DNA of 64,000 nucleotides from Thysanoteuthis rhombus (taxonomy: Eukaryota; Mollusca; Cephalopoda; Oegopsida; Thysanoteuthidae), in contig OY735216.1 of NCBI GenBank assembly GCA_963457665.1, positions 41,228,794 through 41,292,793 on the forward strand, read 5' to 3'. Under the pieces are notes generated by a model that was not told the DNA's origin, ran no database searches, and was given only the letters and a program-made list of their open reading frames with translations. The number at the start of each line of letters is the position of its first letter. Position 1 is the first letter of the stretch. The translations under genes and the position numbers were made by a program. Positions 22,620-33,162 of the stretch are shown one piece after another.

Positions 22620-22865
22620 AGTCCGATCGAAACCAGGACTTTATTCCCATAAGAGTTCATGACCGGGGCAGGATACCTCCACACTAATCACACAACTTGA
22701 AGTAGACTCAATTAGCTGCTGACTGCACAGGAAAACTTGTCCTAAAGAAGAGTTTTCCACACTCTTTGTTCATACTGGGAATTGAACCGAAGACCTTCTG
22801 AAGTGTAAGGCAGACGTGCTACCCATGGCACTATCCGTATAGCCATACAAGCAGTAGGGGATCGA
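22620..22865 (-). repeat. tRNA-related SINE or tRNA pseudogene region
   Basis: On the minus strand (about 22845-22755) the sequence GGATAGTGCCATGGGTAGCA, then CGTCTGCCTTACACTTCAG and CGGTTCAATTCCCAG has A-box-like and B-box-like blocks at tRNA spacing. It is too diverged to call a functional tRNA. A CTGACTGCACAGG-containing tail extends to about 22620. Confidence 0.5.
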
Positions 22866-23479
22866 AAATCTGTTGAACCGATTCTAAAAGCATACGATAG
22901 AATTTAGAGCTGAAAATCCGGCTATAATTCTACATGTGTTGAGCCTGGCCTGTCTGCATTCATTGCGTGTCTCGCATGTAATTGACTTCCTCTGGTTGCG
23001 ATGAGTGTTTCCTTTGCATTAAGATCAGCTCATTTGTTGAACAGGCAGCAAATGTCACTTAACGTTTTTGTTGAGCCTAATTCAGCCCACAACGGGTGCA
23101 GGGCAGAAGATCTACTTCTTTGTATCGCTTGGCTCTCCTTCTCTGGTCTTTATACAGGGTGTCCTAAAAGTAACACCCGATTTGTCCCAGCAGTAATGCC
23201 AGTTCTCAGAGAAATGATTATGTAATGCAATGTTCAATACGACAAAAATTTGCAAGTAGTTTGAAAATCCTTGCTTATTGATAAAAAATAATAAGATTAC
23301 TAGTAAAATTTAATACTTTTGCTTATCAATTGGGCATTTAAAAAAAATTCTATTTCGCTTGTAGCTGGCACATCCGATCAGTTAGCAAGAATCTTACTAA
23401 TAATTTTGGTGTACTGGCGTACCGAACGTTACATTAACTAGTTATTCCCCTTAGAACTTGCTAAGGTAAATTTCAGACA

Positions 23480-23480
<1 letters not shown>
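22866..23480. other. Unassigned sequence
   Basis: TACAGGGTGTCCTAAAAGTA at 23153-23172 resembles a DNA-transposon terminus of the CAGGGTGTCC type, but no partner end was found. No gene was recognised. Confidence 0.35.

Positions 23481-23525
<45 letters not shown>
23481..23525. repeat. (TA)n microsatellite
   Basis: About 22 TA units. Confidence 0.95.
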
Positions 23526-23528
<3 letters not shown>

Positions 23529-23529
23529 T

Positions 23530-23862
23530 ATATGAATAAAACAATGCCAGGAATAACTAAGAGATAGAAAGAGGTCAAAATGGATCAGAGAGCATTCCAG
23601 TTTAACGAATATGATAGAAGTGATCAAAATACAATAGAGATGGGCAGGACACATAGCAGCAAAAAAGATAAAAGATGGTTCGTCAAATGGTGCCCAAGGG
23701 ATAACATTCACTTCAGAAGAAGACCATACAGATGATGAAGAGATTAGATTGAAGAGCCTGCCAGTAAGACATGGCAGAAGCACAGTCGCAGTCGGCATGG
23801 AAGGAGCTTGAAAAGGCCTTTGATCAGCAGAAGACCTGAAATGGCTGATGTTGATGATCATA
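23530..23862 (+). mobile_element. LINE 3' end, RRPEMAD family, copy 2
   Basis: The + strand reads GRTHSSKK (from a WAGHxAxxK module), KWCPRDNIHFRRRPYR, a KTWQKHSRSRH segment, and finally ISRRPEMADVDDH (about 23823-23862). The module order is the same as at 20.6 kb, with frameshifts between modules. Confidence 0.75.
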
Positions 23863-24164
23863 CATAACATGCACAAAGATTTTTTTCCGCTAGTTCACTA
23901 CGAATTGTACATTCTGTTTCGCTTAGAAAAGATTTGCAAAATATTTATATATATATGTATGTATATTCTTTTTCTCGCTATTATTCATAATGCAGGGGAA
24001 GGGATGGGGGCAGGATTACAAGGAGCAATGGTGTGATAATTTATATTTTTGGAAAAAGAGGTTCTTGGGACACCACTTTTCTTGAAGATATGTTTCGCAT
24101 GTTTACTTCCGAAGATATTTTGATTTAGGTATAAAGAAAAGCTGCATGTATACGTGTAAGCGCA

Positions 24165-24342
24165 CATGATTGTTGTGTGTATATAGGGTGTATATAGGTG
24201 AATATGACTGTGTATATAGGTGTATGGTTTTGTGTATATGTGTACATGTGTCAGAAGGTTGCGGAGCTCTCAGTGTGTCGGTGTATGTATCACTGGGTAG
24301 CATGTGTGTATGCGCGAAAGAGAAGGTTTGGAGCACGTGTGG

Positions 24343-24405
<63 letters not shown>

Positions 24406-25255
24406 CGTGTAAGTTTGTGTGTATGTACGAGAGAGGGAGAAAAATGTCTGTACGGAGGTTCTAATTGTTTACTCAACACAATGCTAGTTCTATATGTATG
24501 TGCGAGGACAAGTGTGTATAGCTCCAAGTGTACGGCTGTATGTGCGCGTATGCATCTATGTGGCAATGTATGTCAGCGTGTGAACATGTATATGTATGCA
24601 AGAGAGAAGAAAAGAGTCCGTATGGATGTCGCATACGTTTACAGAGCAAGTTTGTGTAGCTATGCGTGTACATATGTGTGTGTGTGTGTGTGTGTGTGTT
24701 TGGCTGAGCAAGTATGTGTATGTATTTTTGTGAGATGTGTGTAAGCATATGTGTGTATACAAAAGAAGGGTGTCTGTGAGAATGTTGTGGACGCGTGAGG
24801 ACAAGTGTGTGTCGATGTATTGTATGTGTGTATGTATCTGTGTATGTACGAGAGAGGGGTCTGTATGGATGTTCTAATTGTTTACATAACACAATACTTG
24901 TTGCAAATATGTATACATGCGTGTTGCTATAATTTTGTACGTATCTGTGTGGGATGTGTGTGTTTATGAACGAGTGAGAGGGAGCATTTTTGGACGTTCA
25001 AATTGTTTACATAATACAATGTTGGTTGTGCATGTGTGTGTAGGTATGTGCACAGCTCTGTGTATACACACAGAGGGAGAAAGAGAGTCTTAACAGAGGT
25101 TCTAATTGTTTACATAACACAATGTGTGCATAGCTACAAGTGTGTAGGTGTGTGTAGTTACAAGTGCGTAGGTGAGTGTGTTACAAGAGAATGAGAGAGA
25201 GAGAAAAGAGAGTCTATACAGAAGTTCTAATTGTTTACATAACACAAGGATGGTA
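24165..25255 (+). repeat. TG-rich minisatellite with GTTCTAATTGTTTACATAAC spacer
   Basis: TGTGTGTA-rich DNA on the + strand carries a recurring 25-bp word, GTTCTAATTGTTTAC(A/T)(T/C)AACACAAT, at about 24460, 24865, 25000, 25100 and 25222. Each is usually preceded by GAGAGAG...GTCTGTACGGAG. Spacing is 100-200 bp with one degenerate unit near 24620. Includes a (CT)n-(TA)n-(TG)n run at 24342-24410. All long frames here are repeat translations. Confidence 0.8.
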
Positions 25256-25600
25256 TGATGTCACTCCGTAGAGCCTCGATGCCATTTCTCGCCATGCATC
25301 TACAAGTCTGACACGATTTTCACATAAAGACAACAACCAAGACGAATGTGAAATTTACTGTGAAACATACGAACAGGACATTAAGATAAGCAAAAGAAGA
25401 TGTTTACATGGAGCCCCTTCAGATGGGCTCCACTACTGCAGTGGCGAGGGTGGTGGTGCTGGCGTATCATCAGATGAGTTAACCCACTGTAGCGGCGGGG
25501 GCGTGCTATCTCCCTTGCCCTCACCTTTCCTTCCGTCTCAATTAAATTTATGGTCAGATATAAAATAGGCTTTCCTGATCCCTTAAACATACTTGGAACA
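25256..25600. other. Unassigned GC-richer sequence with a repeat duplicated at 26.2 kb
   Basis: The segment 25533-25590 (CAATTAAATTTATGGTCAG, ATATAAAATAGGCTTTCCTG) recurs at 26228-26290 with about 90% identity by eye. The preceding GC-rich block (25415-25515) is not recognised. Confidence 0.5.
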
Positions 25601-26115
25601 CTGTTGCCAAATATGTTTTGTTATTTATAGCTAAAACTGATTTTTAAATGGTTAAAATTGGCTATTTATTTCGATTTGCAGCTAACCAATACATATATTA
25701 CATTTGAAAACCACATCGAATGAAATAGCTATTCACCATGGCTCCAGAATAATTTGAATGTTAGAATTTATACCCTTGCATTTATTAAATTTTCTTTTGG
25801 TGAGTTTTCAGTCAAGAATATAAACTTTCTTGTTTCCAGATTTTCATAATTATATGAAGTCATTAAATAAATATACTTTGTAATTGCGGCTCCTGTCCCG
25901 TGTTATGTAAATGACTCAAATGAGAAGTTTCACTTTCCCTCAACTCTTCTTAGACCTTATATTATTATTATTATTTTTTTACTACAATGATTATATGGTT
26001 TTCAATTGCTTTTGTCCAGTGGGAACTTTCGTATCGAGGTTCTCGAGAAAGGGCACTTTGATACAAATGCATTTATAATTATTATCATCATCATCATTAT
26101 TCCTATTATTACTAC
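25601..26115. other. Unassigned AT-rich sequence with GTTGCCAA-type end
   Basis: ACTGTTGCCAAATATG at 25602 resembles a transposon end found near 8.6, 26.9 and 38.4 kb. AAT/ATC microsatellite-like runs occur at 25960-25980 and 26075-26117. Confidence 0.35.
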
Positions 26116-26212
26116 TAGATAGTCAGATTGTCGGCTGTCGTAGATTTTTATCGGCTAAATTGGAAGACGAATCAGCCAGATCTAGCTGAAAAATGGTGTG
26201 CTACCTTCCTCT
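26115..26212 (-). repeat. Dispersed repeat TTAGCCGATAAAAA family, partial copy
   Basis: The minus strand (CCATTTTTCAGCTAGATCTG, TTTAGCCGATAAAAATC) matches the + strand at 38375-38465. Confidence 0.6.
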
Positions 26213-26559
26213 CATCCCTCATTCAGTCTCAATTAAATTCATTGTCAGATATAAAATAGGCTTTCCTGATCCTCTAAACACATCTGGTAATGTAAGATGG
26301 TGTTCAGCAATTTCGGATTTACACGTTTAAGTGCGCGTGCGTGCATTGTAGGGGCGGGGAGCCACACATACACCCACAGACATAACAACAAATGGAATCG
26401 GTTTTCAAGTGTGTCTTCGTGTGTGCATTTCCTCCATGTTTCAACGGTAATGGTTTCGAGACTGGGTTTCGCAGTGGTGTTTCCTGACATTTAGAATCTT
26501 GTATCAGAGAAACAACACCATCCCCTGCACAGATATAAAAAAACATAATATTTATATAC

Positions 26560-26750
26560 AGACGAGTACCATATCAAAATTCGAATGAATGTAATCCATT
26601 TTAAATTAATTGGATTTTTAAAAGGTCAATGTCTTTATTGTAGTTCATTGATTGGTCTAAAAACTAAATGCAGAGAATAAGAGGTCCGAAAGAACATTTA
26701 TTTTCTAGTAGGGCCCTTGAGTTTTCAAAGTCTCGAAATCATTGCTCTAA
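26560..26750 (-). mobile_element. hAT-like MITE (TTTCGAGAC family), copy 1
   Basis: The + strand (AATGTAATCCATTTTAAATT ... TAGTTCATTGATTGGT ... CCCTTGAGTTTTCAAAGTC, TCGAAATCATTG) matches the minus strand of 37052-37269. The right end is followed by CTCTAAAG, close to CTCTAATG beside the other copy and reminiscent of hAT target sites. Confidence 0.65.
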
Positions 26751-26857
26751 AGCATTTGTATCTTCATGTGAGTCGGTTGCATGTGTAGGTACACGTGTCT
26801 GTCCCATTTCATATCTACATGTGTGTCTAGAACAAGTGTATTCACATAGGTGTCTAT

Positions 26858-27020
26858 GCAGTGTTGCCAATTCCAAATAAAAAAACAAAAAAACAGAACA
26901 TCTAAATCGGCAACACTTGACTCCCAAATTAGAAAAGATTAAGAAAAACATCGAAATTAGCAACACTGGATTCACAAATTATAAAAATAAAACAACCTCT
27001 AAATTGCCAACACTTGTATA
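26858..27020. repeat. Threefold short tandem/inverted repeat around GGCAACACT
   Basis: GTGTTGCCAATTCC is followed by three roughly 50-60-bp units, each ending CTAAAT(C/T)GGCAACACT or a close variant (about 26903, 26960 and 27003). Each contains an A-rich centre. This looks like a tandemly amplified transposon end. Confidence 0.6.
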
Positions 27021-27059
27021 TACATGTGTTCTTACAGCATGTGTATTGACACGTGTGTC

Positions 27060-27275
27060 TACAGCAACCATTCTCAACGGGGTCAGTCTGGCCTCTTGGG
27101 AGAGGCCCAGGCACAATAGGTGTAAAATCATATTGATTAAAAGTTGAGGAGATGAATTTTCTTTAACCATATTAAGTTAGTCTTTCGAAGAAATTCTATT
27201 TTCATTCGCGGTTTTCTGGACGAGTGGGCGATAATACCGGTAAAAATATTGTGAACCACGCTATACAGGGGAACT
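27060..27275. mobile_element. Possible hAT-like MITE
   Basis: It starts CAGCAACCATTCTCAACGGG and ends near TATTGTGAACCACGCT, resembling inverted hAT termini of the CAnnGGTTCTCAA type. No transposase. Ends and target duplication are not certain. Confidence 0.35.
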
Positions 27276-27565
27276 GCTGAATGACTGACTCTAACAAGAG
27301 CGCCTGCCGTGAAGGGGTGATTAGCAAATCATTAAACCATGATCAGTATAGTATGTTGGATAAAGAAAATACATCCAGGGTTGTAGTAAGAGTTCTTAGG
27401 GCCAGGGGGCCGTTGCGCTATATCCTACGCGAGAGCATAATTATTAATCAACGCCCGGAGCGACTGCCCTCTTTGCCCTCGCCTTAGAATACATCCAAGC
27501 ATAGGCATATTCATAATCATATAGCGCATATATCAATAAAAAAACACCCAGAGGAAACAACAAAA
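27276..27565. other. Unassigned sequence
   Basis: A GC-rich GGCCAGGGGGCC / CGCCCGGAGCG block occurs at 27395-27485. No gene was recognised. Confidence 0.4.
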
Positions 27566-27567
27566 TA

Positions 27568-27745
27568 CTGAATCAACCTCCACTATTCAGAAATTAATAT
27601 CAACCGAGAATTTCACCTCGCTAGATTTAGATGTGGTCACCACCCTTTACTAAATCATTACAGAAACAAACTAGATCCAAATCACACCCCACACTGCCAT
27701 GACATACCACGCAAGACTTATCACCTGCTCACCAACTGTCAGGCC
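27568..27745 (+). mobile_element. LINE C-terminal (post-RT) fragment
   Basis: The + frame reads EFHLARFRCGHHPLLNHYRN, then KLDPNHTPHCHDIPRKTYHL and LTNC. This matches the C-terminal zinc-knuckle region of Jockey/I/CR1-type LINEs (LaRfRSGHxPxLxxYxxRi...CpxCg...tvxHLLxxC). The block is open for about 55 codons, with its second cysteine pair incomplete. Confidence 0.65.
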
Positions 27746-28200
27746 TTCAGTTATCAAAGACCGCTCCCATAACATTTCATCCCCTTCGAGTCTCGGAACC
27801 AGGCTTGTCTGTTTCAAAACTGAGATAGGGTATCCCTAAAATTCAGCCCCCAAGTGTGAGATTTCGGGATAGTTTGCTCTTAATATTGACATTGGTTCCT
27901 TTGTCTAAGGAAAGTGAAAAAGACTTGTGTTCAATATTGGTTTGGGGTAAATATGTACGTGCGATGGAATCTTACATTGCGCACTGCATATATTTCATTT
28001 TACCCTATAGAGATCGATTTACTAACAGAGCGTAACCTGGATACAAGGCTGTATTGGTCTCCACACAAGGATAGCCTTGTCTCCGCATCAAGTATGATGA
28101 TCACAGCCACTCGAACCGACAAGAATGGCGACTCCAAGGAGAGCTCATAGTCATGCATTCTCCATGAAGCAGTGAGTGTTTTTAGAAAAGGTAGTGTACA
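27746..28200. other. Unassigned sequence
   Basis: A 78-codon + frame at 27914-28150 has no recognised domain. Confidence 0.4.
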
Positions 28201-28204
28201 CAGT

Positions 28205-28400
28205 CTGTTCCTAGATTGGTAAGATATTCTGTTAATCGGCGGCAGAGCATAAGCTGGGACCGCTGCAGAATAGCCTTGTTACCGTATGCGACACGAGATA
28301 TTCCCCTAATGGTCACCCATCTGCTGATGACTGGGCTTAACTTCGCTGATCTTACGAGAACCGAAGTATCCGAAGCAATTTACCCGTATGAATGTGTCAT
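28205..28400 (-). repeat. 5S rRNA-derived SINE, copy 2
   Basis: The minus strand reads CGGTTCTCGTAAGATCAGCG, AAGTTAAGCCCAGTCATCAG, ATGGGTGACCATTAGGGGAA and then GCATACGG (28362-28281). These are diverged 5S box A, intermediate and box C regions. A non-5S tail continues to about 28205. Confidence 0.65.
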
Positions 28401-28599
28401 AGTATCTATGATATGTTTACGGACAAAAGCTTTCGAAACCGAAAAGAAGTGAGGATAAATCCTTTGTGCGTTCGGCCACCGTAAATGCGACAATGTCTTT
28501 TGAAAACACTCAATAGCTATTCGATTGCCTAAAGTCGATTAAACGATTAGAAAAGTAGAAAAGCACACATGATTTTAACAAAATACTAAACGAGCTCCT

Positions 28600-29145
28600 T
28601 TTTTCCCCAGTGAACAATAAGTCACTATTCAGAGTTCAATCAACCAGAATGTGAAGAAGCGAAAACAGTGGTGGACTGGACACACGCTACGTTAGCGATA
28701 GCGAAATTCTAAATTTCAATTTTTTGAATAATCCTGTTATTGGAGTGTCACTTACATGTATATTTGGATTTTAGTTTCAAGTAAATGTTAACAGATAAGT
28801 GGTATATTTTTCTGATATATTTATAAAACAAGGGATCGAAATATAACTTTAAATTTCAAAGTATACTTATAAAACAAGGATAATGAAATTTTTAAAGTTT
28901 TTCCCCCGAGTCCATCGTGTGTCATCTGCAACCGGTGGTGTATTACCACTGATACATAAACTCGGATGACAACGCAAGCATTGAACTGGAATCCAAAGGG
29001 GAACGGAAGAGCTGAGCGATCAAAGAGAACTTTGAGGAGATCAGAGAAGCAAAAGCGGTCGGACTGACATGGGTCCAGCTTAAAATAGTTGCCCAGACAG
29101 AGTCTGCTGGCGTGGTGTGGTTGCAGTCCTATGCTCTACAAGGAA
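28600..29145 (+). mobile_element. LINE 3' end (ALNWNPxG type), interrupted
   Basis: KRKQWWTGHTLR is read at about 28656-28691. ALNWNPKGNGRAERSKRTLR then RSEKQKRS follow at about 28978-29065, with a decayed W...A..R..W module after. This is the common LINE C-terminus (WWxGHTLRK...ALxWNPQGxRxRGRPxxTWRR). Between GHTLR and ALNW there is about 230 bp of AT-rich DNA (28692-28925) not expected in the family, so the relic seems to carry an insertion. Confidence 0.7.
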
Positions 29146-29324
29146 TTTACAAAAATAAACTAAAAAGTTACTAAGTGTGTTTGAATCCCATTAATTATTC
29201 TGACTTATCTTGATTTAAACACAAAGTTTGCCTTTTTTTGCAAAAGGAATTTATTAAATAAAAAAGGAATGGTAGTATGCATTACATTGATTTAAAAAAA
29301 ATAATTGAGCAATCCGAACTTGAA

Positions 29325-29480
29325 AAGTACTCGCACAGTCAATAACTGAACAACCGTAGCGTCAAAATATGAAATGCTGTAAAAAGAATTTAATCGAAGA
29401 ATAAATATGGTCATAGTAAATCATATTTATGATATCGCGGGCGTTTTCCTCTGAAAATTCTAAAATAGAGTAAAAAAGGT
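29325..29480 (+). repeat. Dispersed repeat CGTAGCGTC family, copy 2
   Basis: CACAGTCAATAACTGAACAA, CCGTAGCGTCAAAATATG, GAATAAATATGGTCATAG and TCTAAAATAGAGTAAAA follow the same order as the copy at 12.7 kb. Confidence 0.75.
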
Positions 29481-29570
29481 AAAAAAAAAAAGAAAAAAAA
29501 AGATAAAAAAACAAAAAAAGAAAAAAAAGAAAAAAAGAAAAAAAAGAAAAAAAAGAAAAAAAAAACTTAA
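29481..29570. repeat. A-rich (AAAAAG)n tract
   Basis: About 90 bp of A with regular G interruptions, immediately after the CGTAGCGTC-family copy. Confidence 0.9.
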
Positions 29571-31100
29571 ACAAACCCCGACACATCTAGATTCTGGAGA
29601 ATCAAAGTTTTGTTATTAAATCTAGAATACACAAAAACACGCTCATGTAGAAAGGGGTAGAGCAATTGTGCCACCTTTGGTGGCCACGGACCTTCAATTC
29701 AAGTGGGCAACCCTCTGTAAGAAACTTATTTTGTTATCAGGATTGCTACGAGCAATTAATGATCGCGTTTCCATGTTTTATAGAGCTTTACTGTAGTGTG
29801 ATACGAGTGATGCAATATAGTGGAAAGAAATGAAACAATACCTGACCGTCCTACCCAAAACAGATTTAGAGAGGAAACAAGCACCCGAAAACTGTCAGAT
29901 CTAGGATCATCGAGGTATACCATCCGTAGAACATTACATTATACAGTGGATTAAAATATGAAAAAAAAAATCTATTATAAACCCTTATATTATTGATTTT
30001 GCTATGTTTTGCTTAGTATGTACGATAAGCATCAATAACCAATATTCAATGAACATCATATGAAAATAACCCCTATTCGCTTCTTCAGCTTGTGTAAGCT
30101 CTGGATCCTTTATGATACTCCTCTCCCGACTCCTCCCGATATACTTATAGTATTCTTCTAATTGTTCTGAAAGCGGGGATGAAAAAATTGGACAACACTA
30201 AAAAATGACCGGATGTTGGAGAAGCCAGAGAACTCATTGGGCGAACCCCGTTGAAAACAATATAATCACATTAGTTCAAGAAAAAATATGGAGTGTCAAT
30301 ACTTTTAGTAACCTCTTATTGAAGGAAAAAAACACAAACAAAAAAACGCCAATGATACCAACTTTGTTTAGTTCAAATCGCAAACAAGATATCTACTGAA
30401 ATTGAATTGATAACACAGAGGCGGCTCTGGGGTTTAGAGTAGGTTGGGGCCAGAATGGAAAAATGTTTTTTTCTTTTTTTCTTCTTACAAATGAATGTGT
30501 GAAAAAAAAAAAAGAAAAAAAGATAAACAAATTTCAAACATCCGGCGTCATTCACTTACAGCTGAGTGGAAGCTTTCTAGCTCTATAATTCACAAAATAG
30601 TAAAGGAAAAAAAATAATCCAAGAAATTTACCACAAGACCAATAAAAAAATTATAAGCTTGGCTTCGCTAGAGTTGAACTCTCTTGCTTCATTAAATAGG
30701 TTAACTAAAGAGAATCCATTTCTTCATACAATAATTTTCCATGACTAAGTGTCCCATTTCAACTCCTTTATTTGTAGTACCTGTAAATGGGAATTGCCAA
30801 AAAAAAAAAAAAAAAAAGAGTGAATTCGTCATCAGTTTTGGTGCACATCATTGTCACTGTTATTCGTGCACGACGTCACTGGTTTGGGGCATTGCCATCC
30901 GTCATTGTTTTTACATACGGAAATAAAGTAAAAACTTGATAGTAGGAGTTTAACAATAAAAAATTAGACAGAGGACATATTACTTACACCAGATGAAAAG
31001 CAAAATAATGCATTTTTTTTAAGGTTATGCATGATTAATAGAGATACTTTGTTTTTCTTAATCTATGAAACATTTTTATCTACATATTAAAAAAGTAATT
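29571..31100. other. Unassigned AT-rich sequence
   Basis: Several poly-A runs (about 29968, 30510, 30800). No gene, RNA or defined element was recognised. Confidence 0.45.
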
Positions 31101-31107
31101 GTGCTTC

Positions 31108-31380
31108 GCGATTATAGTCGAATCACATTGAGTTCACCAATTATCGTGCGATCACCGAAGTTGAGCAACATCGAACCTGGTTAGTACTAAGATGAGTGAC
31201 CGCTTGGGAATACCAGGCGCCATAAGCGAGACTGCTGAAGTGAATGACGCCACTGTGGCAACTTGTCGCCTCTAAGACCATTCCATACATTGGAAGCCGA
31301 GACAAGGGAAACATATGAAACGGGAAACCCAGAAAGGAACGACCGATGTCGTAGTCAGCGTAAGGGCACGCGCTGGCTGC
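31108..31380 (+). repeat. 5S rRNA-derived SINE, copy 3 (best preserved)
   Basis: 31108-31228 spans nearly a whole 5S rRNA: TCACATTGAGTTCACC, GCGATCACCGAAGTTGAGCA, CCTGGTTAGTACTAAGATGA, GTGACCGCTTGGGAATACC and GGCGCCATAAGC. Box A and box C of the internal pol III promoter are almost intact. The tail (31229-31310), AATGACGCCACTGTGGCAAC, TTGTCGCCTCTAAGACC, matches the tail of the tRNA-derived SINEs at 3.85, 17.24 and 21.5 kb, then GGAAGCCGAGAC. It is not a 5S gene: substitutions are many and there is no T-run terminator after the 5S part. Confidence 0.78.
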
Positions 31381-32430
31381 CCCTGCCCCCCATCCTCAAA
31401 CCTGGTTAGACTTTTCATATTTACTCTTCATTTCTTCTGAATTGAACTGATACCGTTGACGGAAACAAACCAGAAGGTGCGGCATTTTATTTCTCGGGTT
31501 TAGACTGATTATACCCTGGGTCGACACAGGAGTAGACACTCAGGGTAGACAGGTGTGAAAAGGGCGTAAGCATCTTCACAGGTGCTTTGATGGATAAAGC
31601 ATTGATTAATAACCTTTCAAAAAAAAAAAAAAAAAAAGCCCAAACCCTTCATCTCGGAATTTACAGATTGTTTTGCGGTCAGGAATCAAATGCTTTTTGT
31701 CTTTTTTCAAAAAGGAAAACATCACAGCAATATGAAAATGAAATCAATTCACCTGAACATCCCACCCGTTGCCTACCAACCCCGGAGCTAATTACAGGGT
31801 TAGCTACGCCACTTTTAACTCTTGTTGGCTTGTTCAGTTATTCCCTCTAAGAAAGGTGGAGCCATCAACGAAGCACAACGTTCAAACGTTTTCACAGTTA
31901 AATATCATTTTTATTTTTATTTTCCACGTGTACTACAGGGTGTCGTGGGGGTGGAGACGGCGGTCGATGGGTTCGGCGGGTCGCTTCTGTGATGGACAGG
32001 CCATGAGATTCGAGCGTTTCAGTTACATACACCCAAAATATGAGAGTGATATGTATACGCACGAAGTCGCATCTTCTATCATATACATGAGATCATAGAA
32101 ACACAGACATACATGCGATTGCAATATAACGCTGTCGTTTCTCTCTGTCTCTCCCTCTCACACGTACAATCGAACCCAGTCATATCTCACAATCACACAC
32201 ATACATAGACACGCGCGATCTAACATGGGCCATATCTATCTCACACATACACGTGCACACATTTTTTCCTTACCCAGACTCATTGGATAAGATTCGCTTT
32301 GCTCAATGGAGATGATGATAACAAAATAAATCCAATTTTCCAGAATCTTCCCCGGTAACAGAAATATCTGTGTAACATGGAAGTTAGTGCTGTGTTCATA
32401 ATCGATAGCGCACTTTGAGCGGTGTTTAAG
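31381..32430. other. Unassigned sequence
   Basis: A GC-rich block (31935-32010: GGGTGTCGTGGGGGTGGAG) and a CA-rich stretch (32140-32265) are present. Frames up to 109 codons have no recognised domain. Confidence 0.4.
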
Positions 32431-32660
32431 AAGCTCTCTGGATGAATGGAAGAATTTTTAAAAATCCAATGAAGAATTGTAACTATTCGGACTCCAGCAC
32501 TGTTAAAGATTATGAGTACCAAGGAAAGCGCTGGAAGTTTGGGAAGACTTGCTGTCACCCGATCCGTGGAAAAGACCGCCAGTAGCTGTTCAAGTACAAT
32601 AATGATAATAATAATAATAATAATGATAATAATAGTAGTAATAATAATCATCATCATCAT
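32430..32660 (+). mobile_element. LINE 3' end (VIPVVVGALG-type tail), copy 2, ending in (AAT)n
   Basis: The + strand has AAAGCGCTGGAAGTTTGGGA, AGACTTGCTGTCACCCGATC, then GCTGTTCAAGTACAATAATG. One frame reads ALEVWEDLLSPDPWKRPPVA. It corresponds to VLEYRGDLLSLD... in the 2.7-kb copy and ends in an (AAT)n/(ATC)n run at 32600-32660. Confidence 0.65.
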
Positions 32661-32986
32661 GTCCTCCTTTCCACTTCCTACTCCTCCTTTCTGTGTACGA
32701 TTTGAAAAATAAAATAGAGAAGAGCTCACAACAACGAATGAAGCGGACCAAAGCCAAGCTCATCACTCAATAAAATTTATACTGTCTTCTTCAAAAGAAA
32801 AAATTGTGGGTGGCAAGTATGTCGGCTCATGGCGCCGGACAGATTAAAAGGGTGTCCTCTTCACACATAGGGGCCACGGGGACACTTAAGGTCAATCAAC
32901 CACTGACCGTGTCCCTATTGATCGGCTACTGGTTCTGACTACATATCAAAGTAAATGGATATAAGATATGACCAGGCCACATCGCA

Positions 32987-32988
<2 letters not shown>

Positions 32989-33046
<58 letters not shown>
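32989..33046. repeat. (TA)n microsatellite
   Basis: About 29 TA units joined directly to a mariner-like MITE half. Confidence 0.95.
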
Positions 33047-33051
<5 letters not shown>

Positions 33052-33083
33052 TTGAAATGTGTCAGATACTTTTTGCACTCACT
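33047..33083 (+). mobile_element. Mariner-like MITE, right-end fragment a
   Basis: TTTTTGAAATGTGTCAGATA, CTTTTTGCACTCACT is the right terminus of the CAGTGAGTGC family. Everything internal to it is replaced by the preceding (TA)n. Confidence 0.7.
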
Positions 33084-33120
33084 CTCTCTTTCACTATAAA
33101 TACAGAGTCTAGAAGCTTTA

Positions 33121-33123
<3 letters not shown>

Positions 33124-33160
<37 letters not shown>
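33124..33160. repeat. (TA)n microsatellite
   Basis: About 18 TA units, again immediately left of a MITE half. Confidence 0.95.

Positions 33161-33162
<2 letters not shown>

Noticed and set aside
22755-22845. Functional tRNA gene (minus strand)
   Set aside because: A and B boxes are recognisable, but stems do not pair convincingly by eye and a SINE-like tail follows.
24165-25255. CRISPR-like array (repeated 25-bp word with variable spacers)
   Set aside because: Spacers are TG-rich simple sequence of very uneven length in an animal-type genome, with no cas genes; it is a minisatellite.
31108-31228. Functional 5S rRNA gene
   Set aside because: Many substitutions in stems, no T-run terminator at the 3' end, and a SINE-like tail shared with other elements.
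31900-32280. Long terminal repeat or promoter in the GC/CA-rich block
   Set aside because: No TG...CA-bounded repeat pair, primer-binding site or polypurine tract was seen; no LTR element was recognised anywhere in the window.
32600-32660. (AAT)n as an independent microsatellite locus
   Set aside because: It sits exactly at the 3' end of a LINE tail, as in related copies, so it is better explained as the LINE terminus.
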